64,000 nt of DNA from Neorhizobium alkalisoli (lineage in GTDB: Bacteria; Pseudomonadota; Alphaproteobacteria; Rhizobiales; Rhizobiaceae), in contig NZ_PVBN01000001.1 in the NCBI RefSeq assembly GCF_002968635.1, positions 434,001-498,000 of the forward strand, in the 5' to 3' direction. A model generated the notes under the pieces. It did not search any database and was not told where the DNA came from. It saw nothing but the letters and a program-made list of their open reading frames with translations. Shown here in pieces: positions 8,931 through 19,531 of the stretch (positions within the stretch are counted from its first letter, which is position 1; the number at the start of each line of letters is the position of its first letter). The position numbers and the translations under genes are program-made.

Positions 8931-9155
8931 GGTCGGATCCACTCGTTACAATCACCGACGGGCGCCATCGTGGAAGACGAGGGCGGCACTCGTGTTGACG
9001 GCATGGTGAGCGCGAGGTGAAAGCGAATGGTAAACGGGTGGAACACGGAAACGCGTCTGGCCTATAAACCTTTTGGCAGGGTTACCGGCCGGTTTTGAAA
9101 CATGGTTGACCAGTGCTAAAGCGGCGGCAAACGCTGTTAAGAATCGGGGTTTGGG

Positions 9156-9785
9156 ATGGAAAAGGCGGGAATCATCGTCGGCGATGACGGCAGGGGGCGC
9201 TGCTTCTGGCACGGCGGCCTGGAGGATTATCGTCGTTATCATGACGAAGAATGGGGCCGGCCTGTGACGGATGATTCGCGCCTGTTCGAAAAAATCTGCC
9301 TCGAAGGGTTCCAGTCGGGATTGTCCTGGCTGACGATCCTGCGCAAGCGGGAGAATTTCCGCGCAGCCTTTGCCGGTTTCGATTTCGACAAGGTGGCCGA
9401 GTTCGGAGAAGAGGATGTCGTCCGCCTTCTGGCCGATGCCGGCATTATCCGCCATCGCGGCAAGATCGTCTCGACCATCAACAACGCCAGACGGGCCCAG
9501 GAATTGCGGGATGAGGTCGGATCGCTGGCAAAATTCTTCTGGAGCTTCGAGCCGGGCTCAGAAGGTCGTCCGGAGGTGATGGACCTGGCGACGCTGCGAG
9601 CCAATCCGACGACGCCGGTCTCGGTGCTGCTCTCCAAGGCGCTGAAGAAGCGCGGCTGGACCTTTGTCGGCCCGACCACGGTTTATGCCTTCATGCAGGC
9701 CATGGGTCTCGTCAACGACCACCTCGACGGTTGCTTTTGCCGACAGGAGGTCGATGAATTGCGGCTGAAGTTCCGGCGTCCGTAA
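9156..9785 (+). CDS. tag: DNA-3-methyladenine glycosylase I
   Basis: This base-excision enzyme removes 3-methyladenine from alkylated DNA. The 209-residue protein matches the Tag family along its length: CFWHGG and YRRYHDEEWGRPVTDDSRLFEKICLEGFQSGLSWLTIL at the N-terminus, then a [18 protein letters not shown] region. The C-terminal His and Cys residues of NDHLDGCFC, with N-terminal Cys and His, form the family's structural zinc site. The start at 9156 gives the usual length. Its 3' end overlaps the convergent HAD gene by 74 bp. Confidence 0.94.
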   Translation: MEKAGIIVGDDGRGRCFWHGGLEDYRRYHDEEWGRPVTDDSRLFEKICLEGFQSGLSWLTILRKRENFRAAFAGFDFDKVAEFGEEDVVRLLADAGIIRHRGKIVSTINNARRAQELRDEVGSLAKFFWSFEPGSEGRPEVMDLATLRANPTTPVSVLLSKALKKRGWTFVGPTTVYAFMQAMGLVNDHLDGCFCRQEVDELRLKFRRP

Positions 9786-10476
9786 TCTCGATCAGAATCT
9801 GCTGCAGGTCCCCGAGGTTCTGGATCTGCCGGAACCGCGGAGCGGCTTCCGGCTTTTCGACATGCTCCAGCACCCAGGTCAGCTCATGCGGCACGAAGAC
9901 GCCGTAGCTTCCCGCAGCGATGGCCGGCACGATATCCGATTTCAGCGAATTGCCGACCATCATCGCCCGTTCCGGGCCGTCGGCCAGTTTCGAGAAGATG
10001 CGCCGGTAGGTCGTGGCATTCTTGTCGCTGACGATCTCGATCGCATCGAAATAGTCGCCCAGTCCTGATTGCGCCAGCTTGCGCTCCTGGTCGAAGAGGT
10101 CGCCTTTGGTGATCAGCACCAGAAGATATTCGCCGTTGAGAGCTGCCAGCGTTTCTTCCACATGCGGGAGGGTCTCGACCGGGTGGCGCAGCAGATCGCG
10201 GCCAATGTCGAGGATCTCGCTGATCGTATTCACCGGCACCTTGCCCTCGGTGATCTCGATTGCGGTCTCGATCATCGACAGCGTAAAGCCTTTGATGCCG
10301 AAGCCGTATTGCGCAAGATTGCGCTTTTCGGCCTCGAGCAGGCGCTCGGAAATATGCGAGCCCTCGGCAAAGTCGCCGAGCAGCGTCTGGAAGTGAGCCT
10401 CCGTCAGACGGTAATATTGCTCGTTCTGCCAGAGCGTATCGTCGGCATCGAAGCCGATCGCGGTAATCGGGCGCAT
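9712..10476 (-). CDS. HAD-family hydrolase
   Basis: This haloacid dehalogenase superfamily phosphatase has 254 residues from the start at 10476. That start has a good GGAGG SD nine bases upstream; two further in-frame starts upstream lack one. Motif I reads [11 protein letters not shown] at the N-terminus with nucleophile DxD. Motif II is LLVLITKGD, and motifs III/IV surround [14 protein letters not shown] and [18 protein letters not shown]. The cap is helical, of class C1. The substrate is unknown. The last 24 codons overlap the end of tag on the other strand, an unusual convergent overlap. Confidence 0.85.
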   Translation of the reverse strand: MRPITAIGFDADDTLWQNEQYYRLTEAHFQTLLGDFAEGSHISERLLEAEKRNLAQYGFGIKGFTLSMIETAIEITEGKVPVNTISEILDIGRDLLRHPVETLPHVEETLAALNGEYLLVLITKGDLFDQERKLAQSGLGDYFDAIEIVSDKNATTYRRIFSKLADGPERAMMVGNSLKSDIVPAIAAGSYGVFVPHELTWVLEHVEKPEAAPRFRQIQNLGDLQQILIEITDAGTSAAIHRPPVGKSNRRGGR

Positions 10477-10668
10477 GACAAATTGCCTCCAGCCGTTCAT
10501 ATGGAGGATCGCTGGCCGCCGGACAAGCGGCGAGCCTGCCAAGCGCCAATTGTTATACCGGCGGCAACGATTCTTCGCCAGCCGCCGCCCTTGCCGCTCC
10601 GGCCTCTATCCTCTAAGAAACCGCACACAAATCCGGCCTCATCCGGCCGTTGGCAATGGAATCCGATC

Positions 10669-12363
10669 ATGAGCGACAAGAGACAAAAACCGCAGAAACT
10701 GAAGGCCCGCCTGCCGCGGGGCTTCGTCGATCGTTCCGCTGCCGATATCCATGCCACCAACGAGATGATCGCAAAGATCCGCGAAGTCTATGAGCGCTAT
10801 GGTTTCGATCCGGTCGAGACGCCGCTGTTCGAATATACCGACGCGCTCGGAAAATTCCTGCCCGACAGCGACCGCCCGAACGAGGGCGTTTTCTCGCTGC
10901 AGGACGACGACGACCAGTGGATGAGCCTGCGCTACGACCTGACGGCCCCGCTCGCCCGCCATGTGGCGGAAAACTTCAACGAGATCCAGCTTCCCTACCG
11001 CACCTATCGCGCCGGTTACGTCTTCCGCAACGAAAAGCCGGGCCCGGGCCGCTTCCGCCAGTTCATGCAGTTCGACGCCGATACGGTCGGCGCGCCCGGC
11101 GTCCAGGCGGATGCCGAAATGTGCATGATGATGGCCGACACGATGGAAGCGCTCGGCATCAAGCGCGGCGACTACGTGATCCGGGTGAACAACCGCAAGG
11201 TTTTGGACGGCGTCATGGAGGCGATCGGCCTCGGCGGAGATGAGAATGCCGGGCGCCGACTTAACGTGCTGCGCGCCATCGACAAGCTCGACAAGTTCGG
11301 TCTTGCCGGCGTCAAGCTTCTTCTTGGTGAGGGGCGAAAGGACGAGTCGGGAGACTTCACCAAGGGTGCGGGCTTGGACGAAAAGCAGATCTATTGCCTT
11401 GAGCCGCTGATGGAGTATCAGCCCGGCGCTTTTGCCGTAGCGGGTCAGCCCGGTTCCAGTCCGGATTTTGTAAAGCAGGTCGCGCCGATTCATCCTGCAA
11501 TTTCGGAGCGTGATAGACATAAGCCTGAAAGCGTCGGCCTGGAGAACTCGATCTCACTTGGCTACCTCGAAGCAATGTTTCAGCGCATCGAAATCACCTT
11601 CCCGGATAGGAAATCGATTTTCGCCAGCGGTGGAACGGCCTACGAAGGTTATGCAGAACTCTCTCAAATCGCGTCGTTGGCGTATTCAGCTGATTACAAT
11701 CGCGAAGGTGAGCCTATGCGCGTGCGGATCGATCCCTCTGTCGTCCGCGGCCTCGAATACTACACCGGCCCCGTCTTCGAAGCCGAACTCACCTTCGACG
11801 TCACCAACGAAAAGGGCGAGAAGGTCGTCTTCGGCTCCGTCGGCGGCGGCGGTCGTTATGATGGGCTCGTATCGCGCTTCATGGGCCAGCCGGTGCCGGC
11901 GACGGGTTTCTCGATCGGTGTTTCACGTCTGATGACGGCGCTGAAGAACCTCGGCAAGCTCGGGCAGGACGAGGTGATTGCACCCGTTCTCGTCACCGTC
12001 ATGGACGGTGATGTCGAGAGCATGGGCCGCTACCAGCGTTTCACTCAGGCGCTGCGCAACGAAGGCATCCGCGCCGAAATGTACCAGGGCAACTGGAAGA
12101 AATTCGGCAACCAGCTGAAATATGCCGACCGCCGCGGCTGCCCGATCGCCATCATCCAGGGCGGCGACGAGCGGGCGCAAGGCGTCGTGCAGTTGAAGGA
12201 CCTGATCGAAGGCAAGCGGCTTTCCGGGGAGATCGAGGACAATGCGACCTGGCGGGAAGCGCGCGTGGCGCAGGATACGGTTCCCGAGGCGGATCTGGTC
12301 GCCAAGGTGAAGGAGATTTTGGCGGCCCAGGCGGAAGATCGGCGGCGGGCGAAGGATGCGTAA
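10669..12363 (+). CDS. hisS: Histidyl-tRNA synthetase, with an atypical insertion
   Basis: This class II aminoacyl-tRNA synthetase charges tRNA-His. The start at 10669 ([19 protein letters not shown]) fits the family; the longer open frame upstream is antisense to the HAD gene. Motif 2 is seen as [20 protein letters not shown] near residue 112, and motif 3 as GFSIGVSRL. The histidine-binding [14 protein letters not shown] lies near 361, and an anticodon-binding domain ends the protein. The length is 564 residues, roughly 60 more than rhizobial HisS as I know it. The excess lies in residues 237-353 (about 11377-11727), where sequence and codon use differ from the flanks. The reading frame is open and all catalytic motifs remain, so function is likely retained. 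Confidence 0.93.
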   Translation: MSDKRQKPQKLKARLPRGFVDRSAADIHATNEMIAKIREVYERYGFDPVETPLFEYTDALGKFLPDSDRPNEGVFSLQDDDDQWMSLRYDLTAPLARHVAENFNEIQLPYRTYRAGYVFRNEKPGPGRFRQFMQFDADTVGAPGVQADAEMCMMMADTMEALGIKRGDYVIRVNNRKVLDGVMEAIGLGGDENAGRRLNVLRAIDKLDKFGLAGVKLLLGEGRKDESGDFTKGAGLDEKQIYCLEPLMEYQPGAFAVAGQPGSSPDFVKQVAPIHPAISERDRHKPESVGLENSISLGYLEAMFQRIEITFPDRKSIFASGGTAYEGYAELSQIASLAYSADYNREGEPMRVRIDPSVVRGLEYYTGPVFEAELTFDVTNEKGEKVVFGSVGGGGRYDGLVSRFMGQPVPATGFSIGVSRLMTALKNLGKLGQDEVIAPVLVTVMDGDVESMGRYQRFTQALRNEGIRAEMYQGNWKKFGNQLKYADRRGCPIAIIQGGDERAQGVVQLKDLIEGKRLSGEIEDNATWREARVAQDTVPEADLVAKVKEILAAQAEDRRRAKDA

Positions 12364-12368
12364 GGTTC

Positions 12369-12542
12369 GCCCCCCTCTGCCCTGCCGGGCATCTCCCCCT
12401 CAAGGGGGGAGATCGGCAGGTGGCTCGTGCATAGGGTTTAATCTGACGTCTCTTCCTCCGCAGTGCCGATTTGAAAGCGGCGGTCGTGCCTCTTGTGATC
12501 TCCCCACCTGTGGGGGAGATGCCCGGCAGGGCAGAGGGGGGC
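12369..12542. repeat. Nested palindromic intergenic repeat (RIME/MITE-like)
   Basis: A perfect 31-bp inverted repeat has its left arm at 12369-12399 and right arm at 12512-12542. The arms enclose about 112 bp. Each arm continues into its own small hairpin: ATCTCCCCC with GGGGGAGAT at about 12391-12412, and the reverse near 12498-12520. The core CTCTGCCCTGCCGGGCATC recalls dispersed palindromic repeats of rhizobial intergenic regions. The element fills the whole hisS-hisZ gap, starting 5 bp after the hisS stop, with no coding capacity. Confidence 0.8.
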
Positions 12543-12567
12543 TTGCGAGCTGGTCTGGAGCCGCCCC

Positions 12568-13752
12568 ATGCCCCTGATCGACATGCCCGACTTCTCGACG
12601 GACCTCCTCAACGAATTCGCCGCCCGGCGCACCGAGCGGGTCAACACGCCGGTGATCCAGCCGGCCGAACCTTTCCTCGATATGGCGGGCGAGGATCTGC
12701 GCCGGCGCATCTTCCTGACGGAGAGCGAGACCGGCGCCAATCTCTGCCTGCGCCCGGAATTCACCATTCCCGTCTGCCTGCGCCACATCGAGACCGCAAC
12801 CGGCACGCCGAAGCGTTATTCCTATCTCGGCGAGGTCTTCCGTCAGCGCCGCGAGGGCAGCCACGAATTCTATCAGGCCGGCATCGAAGATCTGGGCGAC
12901 ACCGACATTGCCGGCGCCGATGCCCGTGCGATCGTCGACGCGACAGGCATTCTGAAAGCGCTGCTGCCCGCCGGCAGACTGGAACTGACGCTTGGCGACC
13001 AGGCCGTGTTCGAGGCGGTGGTCAGGGCGCTCGGCCTGCCGCTCGGCTGGCAGAAGCGGCTGATCCACGCCTTCGGGGATATGGCGCATCTGGAGGCTCT
13101 GCTGGATCGGCTTGCCCGGCCGCAGCCGGTGACGGGGCTCGATCGGGAGGTGACCGAACTCATCGCCTCCGGCAACGAAGCCGAACTCATCGCGCGGATC
13201 GACCGCACGATGGAGGAGACCGGTTATTCCACCAATGCCAGCCGGTCGCCGACCGAGATCGCAAGGCGCCTGAAGGAAAAGCTCGAGCTTGCCGAGACGC
13301 GGCTCGATGGCGGCGCGCTGTTGCTGCTGCGGGAGTTCCTGACACTGCAGCTTCCGCTGGCGGAAGCGCCGGCGGCTCTGGCGGGCTTTGCCGATGCTGC
13401 CGATCTGAAGCTGGGGTCTGCGATCGCCCTCTTCGACGCCCGCCTGACAGCGCTTGCCAATGCCGGTGCCGATCTTTCGGCCATGACCTATCGCGCCGCC
13501 TTCGGCCGGCCGCTCGACTATTACACCGGCCTCGTCTTCGAGGTGACGCAAGCGGGCTCGTCTGCGGTGCTCGCCGGCGGTGGCCGTTTCGACCGGTTGC
13601 TGACGCTGCTCGGCGCGAAGGAGCGTATTCCGGCCGTCGGCTTCTCGCTCTGGCTCGATCGTATCGATACGGCGAGGTCTGGTGTGGCGGGCGGAAAAGT
13701 GGAAACCGGTTTTCGGGCGGACCCGCCGCGCGAAGAAAAGACTTCACAATGA
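12568..13752 (+). CDS. hisZ: ATP phosphoribosyltransferase regulatory subunit HisZ
   Basis: HisZ is a catalytically inactive paralogue of HisRS that partners the short HisG and makes it active and feedback-sensitive in the first step of histidine synthesis. The 394-residue protein retains class II-like segments ([16 protein letters not shown] near residue 68, [25 protein letters not shown] near 91, [15 protein letters not shown] near 312). It lacks the anticodon-binding domain. The gene begins 26 bp after the palindromic repeat and its stop overlaps the hisG start (ATGA), consistent with obligate complex formation. Confidence 0.94.
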   Translation: MPLIDMPDFSTDLLNEFAARRTERVNTPVIQPAEPFLDMAGEDLRRRIFLTESETGANLCLRPEFTIPVCLRHIETATGTPKRYSYLGEVFRQRREGSHEFYQAGIEDLGDTDIAGADARAIVDATGILKALLPAGRLELTLGDQAVFEAVVRALGLPLGWQKRLIHAFGDMAHLEALLDRLARPQPVTGLDREVTELIASGNEAELIARIDRTMEETGYSTNASRSPTEIARRLKEKLELAETRLDGGALLLLREFLTLQLPLAEAPAALAGFADAADLKLGSAIALFDARLTALANAGADLSAMTYRAAFGRPLDYYTGLVFEVTQAGSSAVLAGGGRFDRLLTLLGAKERIPAVGFSLWLDRIDTARSGVAGGKVETGFRADPPREEKTSQ

Positions 13753-14447
13753 ACGCCCTTACAATTGCCCTCCCGTCCAAGGGCCGTATCAAGGACGGCA
13801 CCGTCGAGGTCTTCGAAAAGGCCGGACTTGCCATTTCCGCAGTCGGCAACGATCGCTCCTATCGCGGCCGGGTCGAAGGCATCGAAGGGGTTGAGATCGC
13901 CTTTCTGTCCGCCTCTGAAATCGCCCGTGAGCTTGCGAACGGCGCGGTCGATTTCGGCGTCACGGGAGAGGATCTCGTCCGCGAAGGCATGGCCGGTCCC
14001 GATCAGAAGGTCGAGTTCTGCGCCCGTCTCGGCTTCGGTCAGGCGGACGTCGTGGTCGCCGTGCCGGAAATCTGGCTGGATGTGGAAACCATGGCCGATC
14101 TCGGCGACGTGGCGGCCGATTTCCGCGCCCGGCACGGAAGGCGGCTGCAGATCGCCACGAAATACTGGCGGCTGACCCAGCAATTCTTCTCGTCGCAGCA
14201 TGGCATCCAGCTTTACCGCATCGTCGAGAGCCTGGGCGCCACGGAAGGCGCGCCGGCCGCAGGACAGGCGGATATCATCGTCGATATCACTTCGACCGGC
14301 TCGACGCTCAGGGCAAACCACTTGAAGATCCTGTCGGACGGGGTGATCCTGAAATCCGAAGCTTGCCTGGTGCGGGCCCGGAAGGCGACGCACGACGAAG
14401 ACCCGAGGGTGGCAAGGATCGTGGAGGCAGTCCGCGCGGCCCTCTGA
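13749..14447 (+). CDS. hisG: ATP phosphoribosyltransferase catalytic subunit (short form)
   Basis: HisG catalyses the committed step of histidine biosynthesis, joining ATP and PRPP. At 232 residues it is the short form lacking the C-terminal regulatory domain, consistent with the adjacent hisZ. Visible features are [19 protein letters not shown] at the N-terminus and [11 protein letters not shown] near residue 75. The PRPP-binding segment [19 protein letters not shown] lies near residue 175. The true start is the ATG at 13749 that overlaps the hisZ stop; the same frame is open far upstream only because it runs through hisZ. Confidence 0.95.
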   Translation: MNALTIALPSKGRIKDGTVEVFEKAGLAISAVGNDRSYRGRVEGIEGVEIAFLSASEIARELANGAVDFGVTGEDLVREGMAGPDQKVEFCARLGFGQADVVVAVPEIWLDVETMADLGDVAADFRARHGRRLQIATKYWRLTQQFFSSQHGIQLYRIVESLGATEGAPAAGQADIIVDITSTGSTLRANHLKILSDGVILKSEACLVRARKATHDEDPRVARIVEAVRAAL

Positions 14448-14466
14448 TCGATGAGGAGGAAGATCG

Positions 14467-14871
14467 ATGCATATCACCGGCAGATGCCATTGCGGGCATG
14501 TAACCTACGAAGCCGAGCTTGACCCGCAGAGGGTTTCCATCTGCCATTGCACCGATTGCCAGCAGCTCACGGGCTCCCCTTTCAGGGTCACCGCCGTTGT
14601 TCCGGAAAGCGACCTCAAACTCACCGGCAAGCCACCGAAGCAATATCGCAAGACCGCGGAAAGCGGCCGCGGTCGGCTCCAGTATTTCTGCCCGGAATGC
14701 GGCTCGCAGCTTTTCGTCAACGGCGAGGGGGATGCTGCGAAAATCTGGGGTATTCGCTGGGGAAGCATCGATCAGCGGATGGAACTGAAGCCGCAGCGTC
14801 AGGTCTGGTGCCGTTCGGCGGCTCCGTGGCTTTCCAAGCTCGGCGAGTTGCCGTCACGCGAGACGGATTGA
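14467..14871 (+). CDS. GFA/CENP-V family zinc protein
   Basis: This 134-residue protein belongs to the GFA (glutathione-dependent formaldehyde-activating enzyme/CENP-V) superfamily. The zinc ligands are visible as GRCHCGHVTYEA at residues 6-17, CHCTDCQQLTGSPF near 27, and FCPECGSQLF near 77. Most family members have no proven function, and formaldehyde activation should not be assumed. It lies 19 bp after hisG on the same strand with an AGGAGGAAG-type SD, so it may ride on the his operon transcript. Confidence 0.85.
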   Translation: MHITGRCHCGHVTYEAELDPQRVSICHCTDCQQLTGSPFRVTAVVPESDLKLTGKPPKQYRKTAESGRGRLQYFCPECGSQLFVNGEGDAAKIWGIRWGSIDQRMELKPQRQVWCRSAAPWLSKLGELPSRETD

Positions 14872-14874
14872 GCC

Positions 14875-14908
14875 GAAAAAAAATCCGCCGGACGGATGTC
14901 CGGCGGAT
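14875..14908. terminator. Hairpin terminator for the DoxX gene
   Basis: A perfect 11-bp stem pairs 14883-14893 (ATCCGCCGGAC) with 14898-14908 (GTCCGGCGGAT) around a GGAT loop. The run of A residues at about 14876-14883 becomes a T tract on the minus strand, so it best serves the minus-strand DoxX gene. It also faces the end of the GFA gene. Confidence 0.85.
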
Positions 14909-14936
14909 CAGGTAAAAGGCAGGGAACTCGCAAAGC

Positions 14937-15386
14937 TTAGGCAGCGATTGCGACAGAACCGCGGCGGGCGTCGATCGAGTAGGCGCCGGCACCGACGGCA
15001 GCGAGGGCCAGGAAGCCGCCTGCGATCGTGATGTTCTTCATCATCATCAGGCTATTGAAGAGGGTGAGCAGGCCGTTTGCCGCATCCGGAAAGCCGGGGA
15101 TGGCGATGGCGCCGGAATGGAAGACCAGTCCGGTGAACAGCGAGAAGCCAGCCAGCAGCAGCGCTGCGATGCGGGTCTGGAAGCCGGTCAGCACGGCGAG
15201 ACCTGCGACAAGTTCGAAGATGCCGGCGGCATAGGCGAGCAAGGTGGCGGCGGGAAGGCCGGCGCCGGTGATCATGCCGGCGGTGCCGGCCGGATCGACG
15301 AGCTTCTGAAAGCCGGAAATGACGAACATGCCGGACAGGAGAAGGCGGCTGACGAGAAGCAGGGAATTGGTAGAAGTGGTGGACAT
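14937..15386 (-). CDS. DoxX family membrane protein
   Basis: This 149-residue inner-membrane protein has the four-helix DoxX fold: a first helix with LLLVSRLLLSGMFVISGFQKL, then AATLLAYAAGIFELVAGLAVL, then AALLLAGFSLFTGLVF, and a final ITIAGGFLALAAVGAGA. DoxX proteins are often linked to redox or thiol stress (for instance the mycobacterial complex with SodA and SseA), but the role here is unknown. The gene is monocistronic, with a hairpin terminator downstream and a small dyad upstream. Confidence 0.86.
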   Translation of the reverse strand: MSTTSTNSLLLVSRLLLSGMFVISGFQKLVDPAGTAGMITGAGLPAATLLAYAAGIFELVAGLAVLTGFQTRIAALLLAGFSLFTGLVFHSGAIAIPGFPDAANGLLTLFNSLMMMKNITIAGGFLALAAVGAGAYSIDARRGSVAIAA

Positions 15387-15484
15387 TTTAATCTCCGATC
15401 AGTGGGTCTGTGGGTCGACAGACGGTTGAATTTGCTGAACGTCTATTTGCCCGTTTTCGACTGTGTTCGGAAGATGAACAATGA

Positions 15485-15499
15485 TAGACGCTTTGTCTA
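15485..15499. promoter_or_regulatory. Short dyad upstream of the DoxX gene
   Basis: The inverted repeat TAGAC-N5-GTCTA lies about 100 bp upstream of the DoxX start in an otherwise featureless 165-bp gap. Position and symmetry suggest an operator; the regulator is unknown. Confidence 0.3.
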
Positions 15500-15551
15500 C
15501 GAAAAGTGAACGGAGCGGCGCCGAACGCTTTCACGGACTTTGACAAAGCGA

Positions 15552-17093
15552 TCAGATTTCCTCGATGCGCCGGGCCTCTTCCGGCAGGACGGAAAGCTCA
15601 CGCCAGTCGATCTCTTCAAGCAGAAGATTGTATTCGTCGACATTGACCTTGTGGTTCACCCGCAACCGGTCGAGCTCGTCGCGTTGGGCGGCGATCGCCA
15701 TCAACGCCAGCCGACGATAGGTTTCGAGAGACGCGGCACCCGCCGAGTCAGCTATCGCCTGCTGTTCGAGCCGGAACTTTGATTGCAGCAACTGGGCTTC
15801 CGGTTCCTGCAGCCCTTCGAGCGGAGCAAGACCGGCGCTGGCAATTTCGCTCCGCCGTGCTGCCAGTTCACCGCTGCCCGCAGCCCGGCGATCGAGGCCG
15901 AGCAGGCGAATGATCGGCGCCAGTGTCAGTCCCTGAACCACGAGGGTTGCGAGAACGACGGCGAAGGCCGTGAGGACCACCATGTCGCGCTGCGGAAAAT
16001 TCTCAGGCAGGGCGAAAGCGGTAGCGAGCGTCACCAGCCCGCGCATGCCGCACCAGCCGGCGAGCAGCGCCTGCCTTATCGTTGCCGGTTCGGGCTGACC
16101 ATGCCACCGGGCGTATAAGGCCTGTATCCGGTTGAAGCCGACGCAGATAACAAAACGGACAACGATGACGATAACCACAGTGAGCAGGGCAAAACGGATC
16201 GCTTCACCGAGATGATCGGCCGGCATGTCGCCGACAATATCGCGCACCTGCATGCCCATCAGCAGGAAAGCCATCACGTTGAGCACGAAGACGACGGCGC
16301 TCCAGACTGCGTAGGACTGAACGCGCATGCGCGCCGAAGACCGCGTCCCGTCGCTACGTGCCAGCATCATCGCGAAGGCGACGATGGCAAGTACGGCCGA
16401 AAGCCCCAGCCGCGCGGCGGCGATCCAGAGCAGGAACGTTTGGACGAACTGCAGGAGATTGCCGCCAAGTGTGCCGCTGACAAGACCGTAGAGGCGTCTG
16501 ACCAGCAATGCGGCGGCGATCCCGAGCAGGATGCCGCCCGGCACTGCGAGCGTGAGATGCAGAGCGACGGGCGTGTTGAGGCTGCCTGCGGATTGCACCG
16601 CCAAGGCCGCATCGAAGATCAGCAGGGCTGCGGCATCGTTGAATAGGCTCTCGCCTCGAAGCACGGTGTCGGTCGTGCGTGGGATGGCCATGGACGAAAG
16701 CACTGCCGTTGCAGCCGCCGCATCGGGCGGTGCGACAATCGCGCCGAGAACAAGCGCTGCAGCCAGCGGCAGACCGGCGACGGCCCAGCCGACGAAGGCG
16801 ACGGCAGCGGCAGTGACGGCCACGCCCCCGATCGCAAAGACGAGGAGCGGTAACCAGAAGCGGCGCGCGATTCCGACCGGAAAATCGAAAGCGGCATCGA
16901 GCAGCGCCGGCGCGATGAAGAGAGCAAGAGCCGTCGCAGGCTCCAGCGAAATGTAAGGCATGCCCGGCACCAGCGCGACCGCTGCACCCGCCAGTGCGAG
17001 CATGGACGGATAGGGCACGGAAAGACGGCGCGAGACCTGCAACAGCACGACCGCGACAAGCAAGAGGACAAGCAGGCTCTCAAAGAAGCTCAT
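15552..17093 (-). CDS. CPA1-type Na+/H+ antiporter
   Basis: This 513-residue monovalent cation/proton antiporter has about twelve hydrophobic segments in its first 390 residues and a cytoplasmic tail of about 120 residues rich in Glu, Arg and Leu. The ion-binding core is visible as FIAPALLDAAFDF near residue 60, then GAIVAPPDAAAATAVL near 118 and RGESLFNDAAALLIFDAAL near 145. These belong to the NhaP-type bacterial Na+/H+ antiporters. GWCGMRGLVTLATAFALP near 345 is also conserved. It exports Na+ in exchange for protons across the inner membrane. It stands alone between DoxX and groEL on the minus strand. Confidence 0.9.
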   Translation of the reverse strand: MSFFESLLVLLLVAVVLLQVSRRLSVPYPSMLALAGAAVALVPGMPYISLEPATALALFIAPALLDAAFDFPVGIARRFWLPLLVFAIGGVAVTAAAVAFVGWAVAGLPLAAALVLGAIVAPPDAAAATAVLSSMAIPRTTDTVLRGESLFNDAAALLIFDAALAVQSAGSLNTPVALHLTLAVPGGILLGIAAALLVRRLYGLVSGTLGGNLLQFVQTFLLWIAAARLGLSAVLAIVAFAMMLARSDGTRSSARMRVQSYAVWSAVVFVLNVMAFLLMGMQVRDIVGDMPADHLGEAIRFALLTVVIVIVVRFVICVGFNRIQALYARWHGQPEPATIRQALLAGWCGMRGLVTLATAFALPENFPQRDMVVLTAFAVVLATLVVQGLTLAPIIRLLGLDRRAAGSGELAARRSEIASAGLAPLEGLQEPEAQLLQSKFRLEQQAIADSAGAASLETYRRLALMAIAAQRDELDRLRVNHKVNVDEYNLLLEEIDWRELSVLPEEARRIEEI

Positions 17094-17160
17094 GTGGCGA
17101 CTGTAGTTCCCGTCGCGGCTTTTGTCAGCGGTGGTTTCGGTCGTCTTGCATGGACCAGAG

Positions 17161-17192
17161 CAAAGAAAAAGGGCGGTTCGAAAACCGCCCTT
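17161..17192 (-). terminator. groESL terminator
   Basis: A perfect 10-bp stem pairs 17169-17178 (AAGGGCGGTT) with 17183-17192 (AACCGCCCTT) around CGAA. An A-rich run at 17162-17170 reads as a T tract in the minus-strand direction, downstream of groEL. Confidence 0.88.
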
Positions 17193-17234
17193 CCTGAACT
17201 GAACCGGATGGCCCAGATGTCAGACCCGAAGGTC

Positions 17235-18902
<1,668 letters not shown>

Positions 18903-18937
18903 TCAGCGATATTTCAGTGAAAGCTATCGGACTGAGA

Positions 18938-19234
18938 TCAGCCGATGATGCCCATGATGTCGGCTTCCTTCATGATCAGAAGGTCTTCGCCGTTGATCTT
19001 GACTTCAGTGCCGGACCACTTGCCGAAGAGAACGCGGTCGCCGGCCTTGACGTCGAGAGCGACGACCTTGCCGGACTCATCGCGGGCGCCCGAACCGACG
19101 GCGACGATTTCGCCTTCCTGCGGCTTTTCCTTGGCGGTGTCCGGAATGATGATGCCGCCCTTGGTCTTCTCTTCAGACTCGACGCGACGAACGACGACGC
19201 GGTCGTGCAGGGGGCGGAAATTGGTGCTTGCCAT
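18938..19234 (-). CDS. groS: Co-chaperonin GroES (10 kDa)
   Basis: The 98-residue GroES subunit caps the GroEL ring as a heptamer. It is recognisable from [34 protein letters not shown], which contains the mobile loop that contacts GroEL, and the C-terminal [19 protein letters not shown]. It is the first gene of the heat-shock operon, preceded by a sigma-factor promoter and a perfect CIRCE operator in its leader. Confidence 0.98.
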   Translation of the reverse strand: MASTNFRPLHDRVVVRRVESEEKTKGGIIIPDTAKEKPQEGEIVAVGSGARDESGKVVALDVKAGDRVLFGKWSGTEVKINGEDLLIMKEADIMGIIG

Positions 19235-19290
19235 TGTCTAATCCCTCGATCAAATGACATTGACGGATCACGTGATGATCCGCTGGAATG

Positions 19291-19317
19291 TTAGCACTCA
19301 CCTCCAGGGAGTGCTAA
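19291..19317. promoter_or_regulatory. CIRCE operator (HrcA-binding)
   Basis: The perfect consensus TTAGCACTC-N9-GAGTGCTAA lies at 19291-19317, about 57 bp ahead of groES. It sits immediately downstream of the promoter, where HrcA repressor is known to act. Confidence 0.97.
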
Positions 19318-19325
19318 GCGCCGCG

Positions 19326-19354
19326 GATGTAGGCCCGGCAAGGGAAAGAGTCAA
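19326..19354 (-). promoter_or_regulatory. groESL promoter
   Basis: On the minus strand, -35 CTTGACT (TTGACT at 19354-19349) is spaced 17 bp from -10 TACATC (19331-19326). It resembles both sigma-70 and rhizobial RpoH sites. CIRCE lies directly downstream. Confidence 0.65.
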
Positions 19355-19408
19355 GGATCGCGATGGAAAAAACCACGCTTTGCGACAGAGCCGGCTGATT
19401 GCTGAAGC

Positions 19409-19437
19409 TTGACTCTTGAGACGCAATTTCGTCTAAA
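19409..19437 (+). promoter_or_regulatory. Promoter of the chrB-like/chrA operon
   Basis: TTGACT at 19409-19414 is spaced 17 bp from TCTAAA at 19432-19437. It faces the rhodanese-ChrB gene, divergent from the groESL promoter. Confidence 0.55.
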
Positions 19438-19491
19438 TGAAGCATGGGGTCTGCGAGTGCCCCACGAGGCGCCATGCCGAAATTCGCGTCC

Positions 19492-19514
19492 TTCATATGA
19501 CTATCACATATGAA
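19492..19514. promoter_or_regulatory. Perfect dyad TTCATATG-N7-CATATGAA
   Basis: An 8-bp perfect inverted repeat separated by 7 bp lies 17 bp ahead of the rhodanese-ChrB start and downstream of the putative promoter. This is a position suited to a repressor of the chromate-resistance operon. Confidence 0.5.
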
Positions 19515-19531
19515 CCTTAGAGGGCACGACC

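Noticed and set aside
10069..10668. A 200-codon N-terminal extension of hisS
   Set aside because: The extension is antisense to the HAD hydrolase and lacks HisS similarity. The conserved N-terminus starts at 10669.
12471..13748. A long extension of the hisG frame upstream
   Set aside because: It runs out of frame through hisZ, has biased Arg/Ala/Gly composition, and the ATG overlapping the hisZ stop is the expected start.
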